Below are positions 27,798-34,466 of a stretch of 34,466 nucleotides of DNA, piece after piece. Origin of the DNA: Chelativorans sp. GTDB lineage: Bacteria > Pseudomonadota > Alphaproteobacteria > Rhizobiales > Rhizobiaceae. A program made the translations under genes and the position numbers. Each line of letters begins with the position of its first letter. Position 1 is the first letter of the stretch. A model generated the notes under the pieces. It made no database searches, had not been told where the DNA came from, and saw only the letters and a list, made by a program, of their open reading frames with translations. Where the stretch lies: contig NZ_JAPSLH010000038.1 in assembly GCF_031180965.1 (NCBI RefSeq), positions 1-34,466 on the forward strand. Reading direction: 5' to 3'.

Positions 27798-28094
27798 CTA
27801 CTGTAACCTCACTGCCCATTCTCCACCCCGGTCCTCAAAGACATATGTGTAACGGTGGTGGTTGCATGTGACAGTGAACCGCCCCCTGTCTGCGGGGTCG
27901 GTCATCGAGGAAAAGCTGTCGCAGCGCCAGCCTCTCTCGCGGATGATCGCAACGGCTTGGTTCAGAAGGTCCTCGAATACTGGCGTTTTGATCAAGTTAG
28001 GCGCGTCTGGTTCAACGGGAACAACCGGATCCGCGGATACCCCGAGCGGCGCCAGCGCGCCGAGACAAACTAGCAATCCTGCAACTCTGTTCAT
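27798..28094 (-). CDS. small secreted protein (moron) on the opposite strand of the tail module
   Basis: 98 residues. MNRVAGLLVCLGALAPLGVS-ADP is a Sec signal peptide with probable cleavage after SADP-proximal Ala. The mature part (FEDLLNQAVAIIRERGWRCD, FTVTCNHHRYTYVFEDRGGE) is a small beta-rich domain with two cysteines that could form a disulfide. It is a periplasmic protein of unknown function. ATG 28094 is used; ATG 28109 would overlap the tape measure start. It is convergent with the chaperone end and divergent, 13 bases away, from the tape measure gene. Confidence 0.78.
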   Translation of the reverse strand: MNRVAGLLVCLGALAPLGVSADPVVPVEPDAPNLIKTPVFEDLLNQAVAIIRERGWRCDSFSSMTDPADRGRFTVTCNHHRYTYVFEDRGGEWAVRLQ

Positions 28095-28107
28095 CTGAGC
28101 ATTTCTC

Positions 28108-29916
28108 ATGGCCGTTGAAGCGGAACGACTTCTCGCGATCTTTGAAGCACGCTTTGCCAGCCTTGAGAAGGCTTTCGCGAAGGCGAGGACCGACGCCAGC
28201 AAGACGTTTACCGCGATAGAAGCGGGCGGCACCAAGGCCGAGAAGGCGCTTCAGGCGGTGGGGAGCAAAGGGATTCCCGGGGTGGACCGCATGAACGCGT
28301 CGCTGCGTACGACGCGCTTCGAAACCAGCAATGTTGCGGCGCAGCTGCAGGACATAAGCGTGCAGCTTGCTGCGGGCCAATCTCCCTTCCTGATAGCGAT
28401 CCAGCAGGGAAGCCAGCTCAACCAAGTCCTCGGACAGGCGGGGATGCGCGGAGCCCTCTCGACACTTGGCGGAGCGTTCACTTCCCTATTGAGCCCTGTT
28501 TCGTTGTTGACGGTGGGTATCATCGGATTGGGCGGCTACGCAGTCCAGTATTTTGCGTCTTTGCTCACGAATAGCAGCCGGTCCGAGGAGGCGATCCAAA
28601 AGCAAGTAGACTTGATCCGTCAGGTCGCGGAACGTTGGGGCGCCGCTGTTCCCGCTTTGCAGGAATACGTCGATAAACTCGACGAGGCGAAGCAACGGGC
28701 CGATGCAGCGGCGGCCGGAGAGAACCTGCGAGCACGGCTTTACGAGCCGCTTTTGCGCCAGGCGGATGACCTTGTTGTTGCCGCGTCCGACTTCGCGTCG
28801 ATCCTGCAAGATTATGGAGCCGAATCCACTCTCATCGATGAGCTGATGAATGCATTCCACAATCTGCGCAGTGCAATCCAGAACAACACCGCCACCACTA
28901 GTGACACGGACCGGGCGCAGGCTGCATTGAACGGCACCATGGCGCTTGGCGTGGGAGACGCTGCCAGTCTTGCCGACGGGCTCCAAGTGCTGGCTGGTCA
29001 ATTGGCGGCAGTCGCAGAAGATGCGGCCGAGGCCGATAGACAGATCGCCAAGGTAACCAGGCGCTCCTCTACGGGAGGAAGAGTCCGATATAACCCGAAT
29101 GCCGTGCAGCTTCCCGCGATCGGACCGATCCCGGACCGTCGGCCGAATGACATCGAGCGGCTAGATGCAGAAGCTGATCTGCGTGACCGGCAGGCGCGAT
29201 CTCGTACGTCCTCTGTTTCCGACATTGAACGCGAGCGCAAGGCGGTTGCTGATCTAATCTCCCAGCTCGAATTCGAGCGCAGCCTGATTGGGATGACCAA
29301 TGTCGAGCGCGAGCAGGCCAACGCGCTTCGCCGGGCCGGCGCTGCCGCCACGCCGGAACAGCGGGCGCGCATCGAGGAGCTGACCGCCACCATCTACAAC
29401 GAGACGGCGGCCCTCCAGCAGCAACAGCAAGCTTATGATCAGCTGCGCCAGATCGGCACGGACGCAATCAATGGCATCGCGACAGCATTCGCGGACGGAA
29501 AGATCGAAGCGCAGGAGATGATCCAGATCGTGCTCCGGCTGATCCAGCAGCTCATCACCATGAAGAGCATCGGCGGACTCTCGGCCGGGATCGGCGGCGG
29601 CTTTGGCAACTTCCTCGCGGACCTTGTTGGTATTCCGAGCTACGCGAGGGGCACCAACAATCACCCGGGCGGGCTTGCGTGGGTGGGTGAAAAGGGCCGC
29701 GAACTGGTCAACCTGCCGCGCGGTTCACAAGTGATCCCGAACCATGAGCTGGGGGGCGGCATGGTGTACTCGCCCAGCATTGTCATCGACGCGCGCGGCG
29801 CGGAGGCCGGCGTGGAGGCGAAGATTCGGCTGGCTCTGAAGGAGTACAGCCGACATGAGTTTCAGCGCTTCGCGAGCAATTATCAGGAAGGCCTGAAGCG
29901 GGGCGTGGTCAGGTAA
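28108..29916 (+). CDS. tail tape measure protein
   Basis: 602 residues, mostly helical. A coiled-coil start (LLAIFEARFASLEKAFAKAR) is followed by the prophage tape-measure core SNVAAQLQDISVQLAAGQSP, FLIAIQQGSQLNQVLGQAGM and one hydrophobic segment (LLSPVSLLTVGIIGLGGYAV). Further coiled coil comes before the C-terminal module GTNNHPGGLAWVGEKGRELV, NLPRGSQVIPNHE, which is diagnostic. It sets tail length; at about 1.5 angstrom per residue a tail near 90 nm would be expected. Only a weak GAG ribosome site precedes ATG 28108. The stop overlaps the next gene (TAATG). Confidence 0.94.
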   Translation: MAVEAERLLAIFEARFASLEKAFAKARTDASKTFTAIEAGGTKAEKALQAVGSKGIPGVDRMNASLRTTRFETSNVAAQLQDISVQLAAGQSPFLIAIQQGSQLNQVLGQAGMRGALSTLGGAFTSLLSPVSLLTVGIIGLGGYAVQYFASLLTNSSRSEEAIQKQVDLIRQVAERWGAAVPALQEYVDKLDEAKQRADAAAAGENLRARLYEPLLRQADDLVVAASDFASILQDYGAESTLIDELMNAFHNLRSAIQNNTATTSDTDRAQAALNGTMALGVGDAASLADGLQVLAGQLAAVAEDAAEADRQIAKVTRRSSTGGRVRYNPNAVQLPAIGPIPDRRPNDIERLDAEADLRDRQARSRTSSVSDIERERKAVADLISQLEFERSLIGMTNVEREQANALRRAGAAATPEQRARIEELTATIYNETAALQQQQQAYDQLRQIGTDAINGIATAFADGKIEAQEMIQIVLRLIQQLITMKSIGGLSAGIGGGFGNFLADLVGIPSYARGTNNHPGGLAWVGEKGRELVNLPRGSQVIPNHELGGGMVYSPSIVIDARGAEAGVEAKIRLALKEYSRHEFQRFASNYQEGLKRGVVR

Positions 29917-30533
29917 TGGCGTTTCCCTTCTCGCATCCGCACTTGCGCTTCAGGCATGCCCGCTTCGAGCTTTTGCGGCCGATCTCATCCGCTCCCTCCG
30001 GCGCCGGCCGCATGAACTACAGCGAGATCGACGATCCCACTTGGACGATCACCTTCCGCTCGGTTGGGCTGCTGGAGAGCGAGCTTGCCGAGCTAAAGGC
30101 GTGGTGGTCTTCGCTTCGTGGTGGCCTCAGATCGGCGCTGGTCACCCAGAACGTGACCTGCCGCCCCTTTGCGCATTCCAATCCGGCGAATGCAGCGCCC
30201 GCGCAGGATACCGGAACGCTCGGCGGCATCGCGAACGGCAATGTGCTGACCATCAACGGCGTCAGCGCGGGACTGATCTTGCGAGCCGGTGACCTCCTCG
30301 GCCTGGAGCAAGGGGCGTTTCGCGGGCTGCACCGCGTCGAAACCGTCGCCGGTGCCGGCACCACGCGCACGGTCACGGTGGAGCCGATTCCCCGCTCCTA
30401 TGTCGGCGTGGCGGGCGCGCTCGTGCGCTTCGAGATGCCGGAGCTGGTGATGCGGCCGGTCCCCGGCAGCTGGTCGGAAACGGAAGGACCGCGGGCCGAG
30501 GCTACCTTTTCATTCGTGGAGAGCTGGAAATGA
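29916..30533 (+). CDS. distal tail protein-like (hypothetical)
   Basis: 205 residues: PHLRFRHARFELLRPISSAP, YSEIDDPTWTITFRSVGLLE, ELAELKAWWSSLRGGLRSAL, then a strand-rich region ending PGSWSETEGPRAEATFSFVE. By position (between the tape measure and DUF2163 genes) it corresponds to the distal tail/hub protein of GTA-like siphoviruses; the sequence motif itself is not one I can name. ATGA overlap with the next gene. Confidence 0.78.
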   Translation: MAFPFSHPHLRFRHARFELLRPISSAPSGAGRMNYSEIDDPTWTITFRSVGLLESELAELKAWWSSLRGGLRSALVTQNVTCRPFAHSNPANAAPAQDTGTLGGIANGNVLTINGVSAGLILRAGDLLGLEQGAFRGLHRVETVAGAGTTRTVTVEPIPRSYVGVAGALVRFEMPELVMRPVPGSWSETEGPRAEATFSFVESWK

Positions 30534-31147
30534 GCCTCCCTCCTGGCGTTCTCGACCTTCTCGACCAAGGGAGGATCAGAATCCGAGGCCTGATGAAATT
30601 CGCCTTTGGCACCGGCACCTACGGCTTCGTCAAAGGCCAGCAGCCGTTCGCGTGGAATGGCCTGACCTATCAGCCTGGCGGCGTGATCGAGGTTTCCGAC
30701 TTCACGGCGGGCACCGGCACGGAGGCTCGCCAGTTTACAATCACGCTTGCCGCGTCGCCGGATGACGGTCTCACGCCGGCCGTCCTGCGCACCATCGAGC
30801 AGGAGGATTACCGGGACAGGCCGGTTACCATCTACGACGCGTATCAGCATCCAGAAACCGGGGCTCTGCTTCACGTCGAAGCGATCGAGCGCGGCTATAT
30901 CGACACGCTGCGGCACGAGGAGACGGAAGACGGCTACGTGCTCGTCGCCGATTGCGAGAGCCGCGCGCTCGATTATTCCCGCACCAATGGCCGCAAGCGG
31001 AACGACGCCGACCAGAAGCGGCGCGCGCCGAACGATGACTTCTACAGCAACGCGGCCATGCGGGGCCGCGAGGAGGTCTGGTGGGGCAGGGCCAAATCAG
31101 GCGGCGAGGCCAAGAAGATCTTCGGCTCCATACCGACGTGGCGATAG
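30530..31147 (+). CDS. DUF2163 tail hub protein
   Basis: 205 residues. The C-terminal half contains YVLVADCESRALDYSRTNGR and AMRGREEVWWG, and the N-terminal half contains LMKFAFGTGTYGFVKGQQPF and EVSDFTAGTGTEARQFTITL, the pattern of DUF2163 proteins (GTA gp13-like), which form part of the baseplate hub below the tape measure. It is shorter than the usual cellular GTA homologue. Confidence 0.88.
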   Translation: MSLPPGVLDLLDQGRIRIRGLMKFAFGTGTYGFVKGQQPFAWNGLTYQPGGVIEVSDFTAGTGTEARQFTITLAASPDDGLTPAVLRTIEQEDYRDRPVTIYDAYQHPETGALLHVEAIERGYIDTLRHEETEDGYVLVADCESRALDYSRTNGRKRNDADQKRRAPNDDFYSNAAMRGREEVWWGRAKSGGEAKKIFGSIPTWR

Positions 31148-31155
31148 GCAGCGAA

Positions 31156-31554
31156 ATGCGCGTTGACGGCTGGGAACAGCGCCTCGACGAGGTTGTCGGG
31201 CGCCATATGGCATTGCCCTCGCAGTTCGGCGTCTCGGACTGCTGGATGCTGCCGGCCGATGCGTTCAAGGCGATCACGGGCGAGGAGCTTTACGCTGGCG
31301 TGCGCTACCGCACCGAGGCCGGCGCGGCAAAGCAGCTCCGCAAGCGTGGCTTCAACACTGTTGAGGACGCCCTGCGCGCCCGCCTTCCGGAAACCGGCCG
31401 CCTGCTGGCGCAGCGCGGCGACCTCGGGGTGGTGGAGATCAATGGCGTGATCTCTGGCGGGTTCTTCACATCGATTGGCTTCATGACGCGGGGGCTGCGT
31501 CTGCCGGAGTTCCTGCCCGTGACCATCGTCAAGACCGCCTTCAGGGTCGAATAG
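31156..31554 (+). CDS. DUF6950/NlpC-P60-like tail protein
   Basis: 132 residues: DGWEQRLDEVVGRHMALPSQ, FGVSDCWMLPADAFKAITGE and ETGRLLAQRGDLGVVEING. The FG-x-S-D-C pattern with a following helix and A-D is that of DUF6950 proteins, which occupy the place of the GTA gp14 peptidoglycan hydrolase; the Cys (near residue 33) is in the position of a papain-like nucleophile. A matching His is not certain, so catalysis is unproven. ATG 31156 has AGGCAG upstream; the stop is directly followed by the tail-tip gene. Confidence 0.85.
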   Translation: MRVDGWEQRLDEVVGRHMALPSQFGVSDCWMLPADAFKAITGEELYAGVRYRTEAGAAKQLRKRGFNTVEDALRARLPETGRLLAQRGDLGVVEINGVISGGFFTSIGFMTRGLRLPEFLPVTIVKTAFRVE

Positions 31555-34466
31555 ATGCCTTTCATCGCCCCGATCGTCGGCGCCATAGCGGGGGCTATCG
31601 GCGCGGTCGGCTCATTCATCTCCGGCCTTGGGATCATCGGCAAGGTCGCGCTCGGCATTGGGCTTAACCTCGCCGCCAACGCCCTCATGCGGGGCAAGCA
31701 GCCGAAGCCGGAACCGGCCGGCGTCCAGTTCAACACGCAGTATGGCACGGACACGCCGCGTCAGGTTGCCTGCGGACTGGTGGGGATCGCCGGCCACGAC
31801 TGCCATGTGAATACCTATGGCGGCGACAACAAGTACCTGCAGTGGGTCTTCCAGCTCTCCGACTTTCCCAGCGACGGCCTCTCGCGCGTCGCGGTCAATG
31901 GCGAGTGGGTCGCGCTCGACCCCGCCGATCCCGATCCGGAAAAGGGCTGGAAGGTTACTTCGGGAGAATATTCGGGCAAGCTCTGGATCAAGTTCTATGA
32001 CGGCACCCAAACGGCGGCCGATCCGAACCTGGTCGAGGAAGCGAACCCGCCCGATCGCTGGACCGCAAATCATATCGGCGTCGGCATCACCTATGTCGTC
32101 GTTTCCGGCACCTATGACGCGGAAAAGTCGCTCGGCATGCCCGAGATGTTCTTCGAATTCCGCGGCGCCCGCCTTTATGACTGGCGCAAGGATTCAACGG
32201 TGGGCGGATCGGGTCCGCATCGCTGGGGGCAGTACAGCACCTACGAGTTCACCGAGAACCCCGCCGTCATGGACTACAACTACCGGCGCGGCTTCTCGTG
32301 GAACGGCGATATGTTCTGCGGCATGCAGATGGACCCCGCTGACCTGCCGCTCGACAAATACACCTTGGCAGCGAACATCTGCAGTGAGAGCGTGAATGGC
32401 GAGCCCCGCTACCGCTGCTCGATCATGCTCGACTGCATGGCGACCCACCGCGACAACATCGAGGCCCTGATGAAGTCGTGCGGCGGCACGGTGGTCAACG
32501 CCGTGGACGGCGCGTGGCCGATCGTGGGCGCGGCCCAGCCGGTCTTGGCGACCATCACCGATGACGATCTGGTGGTGGGCGAGCCGGTCGTATTCCAGAA
32601 ATTTCGTTCCATGGGCGAGCTCGCCAACTCGATCGCCGGCACGCATCCGGATCCGGAGCGCCTGTGGTCAATGGTCGGCTATGACACGGCGATCTCGCCT
32701 GCCGCCATCGTGGTCGACCGGCGCACTCGCGACGTGCCTATGGATTTTCCGACCGTGCGCTCCGCGCGCCAGGCGAAATACCTCGCCAGTATCTACCTGA
32801 AGGAAAACCGGCTGGAGGCGACGGGCGAGATCACGCTGCGGCCGCGCTGGCAGACGCTGAAGGCTGGCGACTGGATCAGATGGAACAGCGCCCGCTACGG
32901 CGACCGGACCTTCATCGCGGTCGAAACCACGCTCTATTCGCTCGACAGCAGAGGCCCGCGCAACAAGCGCCTGGTGCTGCAGGAGCGGAGCGCTTCGATT
33001 TATGACGGCGTCACGCCGCCCGCAATCGTCGTTCCATATCCGCCTGGCAAGCCGGTCTATCTGCACGAGGTGGAGAACTTCCAGCTCGCGCCGGTTACGG
33101 CGGGCAGCGGCGACAAGCTCATGCCAGCGATCCTCGCCACATGGAACACGATCACCGACGTGACCGTGATCGGGGTGGATATCCGCTATTGGCCTACGAA
33201 CGACCCCGCGAATATCATCCTGCATCCGACCACTCCCGCGGACGAGGAGAATGCGCTCCTGACTGCCGGTGTCGTGTCGAGCACCGAGTTTGCGGTCCAG
33301 ACGCGGCTTGTGACCAGCCCGGAGCGCCCCGTTTCGTGGTCCGCTCCCGAGACGATCACGACGCTGGACCAGCGGTACACGGACATCTACCCGATCGACA
33401 TCGGTCAGCTGCAGAACGACGTCAAAGACCTCCTTAACTGGCTTGGCGGCAACGACCGCACCATTTGGGACGAGATCGAGCGCCTCAATCAGCTCGTCTC
33501 CGATCAGAGCGCCCAGAATCTGGAGGACAAGCAGGACCTTCGCCTCGAGGCGGGAAATCTCTCCGCCAGCTTTACGGAGAAGATCACACTCACGGTCAGT
33601 GCTACTCAGGCCGTCGCCCAGCGCGTCGAAGTGCTGGAGGCGAAGGTCAACGACCCTGCCACGGGCCTTCAGGCGACGGCGACAGTTCTCAGTGCCGTCA
33701 CGGCAAGGGTTAGCACGGCCGAAGGGAATATAGTCGCGAACACCGAGGCGATCACTCGCCTCTCGAGTCAGGTAGGTGACGTTTCGGCCGATGCGCTCTT
33801 CAGGGCGGAGACCTACACCGACTGGGCGGGGGGATGGTCAAGCATCGGTCTTCAAACTCGTGTCAGCACCTCCCTCAGCTTTGCGCAGGCAGCGGTCCTG
33901 CTGCAGTCAAAATCGGATGGCACGGCTCGCGTCGCGCTAATCGCGCCGCAGATCGTTCTCGCCAATGACGTCAATGGCAGCATCGCCTTCGCGCCCTTCG
34001 TGTTCCAAGGCAACACGGCCTACATGCAGAACATCAAGGTTCAATGGGCCGACATCGTCAACGCGAACATCACATGGGCGCAAATCCAGAACGCGGTGAT
34101 CAACAATCTTCAAGTGACCAACGCGATGATCGCCAACCTTGCCGTGGACACGCTGAAGATCGCGGGCGACGCGATCCACGTCACGAACAATGCATACGCC
34201 GCCGAGACCGTCACTGTTCAGCAAACGGGATACTCTGACGTCATTTCCCTTTCCCTCACGGTGCCTGCAAGCTCATTGAACGTCCGCATAATATTCGCCT
34301 GCATTACCTCAAATGTGAATCTCGCGTTCCTTGTCGACGGCACGGAGATTACCAGGTTCAACGGGGTATCAGGGGGTGCGATAATCCCCGGAAACATCAG
34401 CAACGTCCAACTGGAATATGTTTGGCTTGCACCCACGGCGGGAGCCCACACCTTCACCATCAGGGC
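31555..34466 (+). CDS. J-like tail tip/host-specificity protein (3' end outside window)
   Basis: Open from ATG 31555, touching the previous stop, to the window edge (970 codons seen). The N-terminus has a hydrophobic Gly/Ala segment (APIVGAIAGAIGAVGSFISG) as in J proteins, which line the tail exit. The central part (FQLSDFPSDGLSRVAVNGEW, GEITLRPRWQTLKAGDWIRW, LVLQERSASIYD) fits the gp27/hub domains and a fibronectin-like region. From about residue 610 a coiled coil and repeated heptads (VLSAVTARVSTAEGNIVANT) lead to a DUF1983-type segment (IALIAPQIVLAND-like; YMQNIKVQWADIVNANITWA). The beginning of the receptor-binding part follows. It should mediate host recognition. Confidence 0.93.
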   Translation, partial: MPFIAPIVGAIAGAIGAVGSFISGLGIIGKVALGIGLNLAANALMRGKQPKPEPAGVQFNTQYGTDTPRQVACGLVGIAGHDCHVNTYGGDNKYLQWVFQLSDFPSDGLSRVAVNGEWVALDPADPDPEKGWKVTSGEYSGKLWIKFYDGTQTAADPNLVEEANPPDRWTANHIGVGITYVVVSGTYDAEKSLGMPEMFFEFRGARLYDWRKDSTVGGSGPHRWGQYSTYEFTENPAVMDYNYRRGFSWNGDMFCGMQMDPADLPLDKYTLAANICSESVNGEPRYRCSIMLDCMATHRDNIEALMKSCGGTVVNAVDGAWPIVGAAQPVLATITDDDLVVGEPVVFQKFRSMGELANSIAGTHPDPERLWSMVGYDTAISPAAIVVDRRTRDVPMDFPTVRSARQAKYLASIYLKENRLEATGEITLRPRWQTLKAGDWIRWNSARYGDRTFIAVETTLYSLDSRGPRNKRLVLQERSASIYDGVTPPAIVVPYPPGKPVYLHEVENFQLAPVTAGSGDKLMPAILATWNTITDVTVIGVDIRYWPTNDPANIILHPTTPADEENALLTAGVVSSTEFAVQTRLVTSPERPVSWSAPETITTLDQRYTDIYPIDIGQLQNDVKDLLNWLGGNDRTIWDEIERLNQLVSDQSAQNLEDKQDLRLEAGNLSASFTEKITLTVSATQAVAQRVEVLEAKVNDPATGLQATATVLSAVTARVSTAEGNIVANTEAITRLSSQVGDVSADALFRAETYTDWAGGWSSIGLQTRVSTSLSFAQAAVLLQSKSDGTARVALIAPQIVLANDVNGSIAFAPFVFQGNTAYMQNIKVQWADIVNANITWAQIQNAVINNLQVTNAMIANLAVDTLKIAGDAIHVTNNAYAAETVTVQQTGYSDVISLSLTVPASSLNVRIIFACITSNVNLAFLVDGTEITRFNGVSGGAIIPGNISNVQLEYVWLAPTAGAHTFTIR

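Noticed and set aside
31612-33386. Several minus-strand and alternative-frame ORFs over the tail-tip gene
   Set aside because: They are shadows of the continuous J-like frame that starts at 31555 and stays open to the window end.

Overview
The window reads as a chromosome-prophage junction in an alphaproteobacterium, most likely a member of the Rhizobiales (Hyphomicrobiales). The evidence is high GC, an NDUFS4-type complex I subunit beside tRNA-Pro and tRNA-Arg genes, DUF982 proteins (a family concentrated in Rhizobiales) and phage copies of the alphaproteobacterial regulators GcrA and GapR. Genus cannot be fixed from the sequence alone.

Region by region. (1) 1-780 is host chromosome: the 3' end of an outer-membrane beta-barrel protein, tRNA-Pro(UGG), a complex I NDUFS4-like gene and tRNA-Arg(UCU). 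(2) 780-3168 is a visibly more A/T-rich stretch with two minus-strand cargo-type genes (a NYN/PIN-like nuclease and an unrecognised winged-helix-like protein), several hairpins and a long inverted repeat. It is either the left arm of the prophage or flanking island DNA. (3) 3169-6769 is one tightly overlapped minus-strand operon running from a promoter/operator near 6810 through about nine small phage genes, an ASCH-like protein and an excisionase-like protein to a tyrosine integrase. (4) 6770-7640 is the genetic switch: an S24/CI-like repressor flanked on both sides by five copies of the operator GGAA-N4-TTCC, with a divergent rightward promoter and a Cro-like gene. (5) 7627-17083 is the rightward early/replication region: CII-like, GcrA-like, GapR-like, AAA ATPase, DNA adenine methyltransferase and small ORFs, interrupted by minus-strand islands (a brnT-brnA toxin-antitoxin pair and three DUF982 genes), then a replication initiator gene carrying an internal iteron array. 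(6) 17052-17699 is a NusG-like protein placed where a late-gene antiterminator would sit. (7) 18406-34466 is the late module of an HK97-type siphovirus: HNH nuclease, small and large terminase, portal, protease, major capsid, connector genes, major tail protein, tail-assembly chaperone (probably frameshifted), tape measure, distal tail proteins and the start of a J-like tail-tip protein that runs off the window end. A secreted-protein moron sits on the opposite strand just before the tape measure gene.

Together the genes describe a temperate, long-tailed phage. The repressor and Cro-like protein choose lysis or lysogeny through shared operators on both divergent operons. The left operon delivers integrase and its helper. 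The right operon replicates from iterons inside the initiator gene and expresses homologues of host cell-cycle regulators. NusG-like antitermination would then open the packaging and morphogenesis genes. Lysis genes, the rest of the tail fibre and the right attachment site are not in the window. Only the prophage half seen here can be judged, so intactness is unproven, although no frameshifted or truncated essential gene was found.
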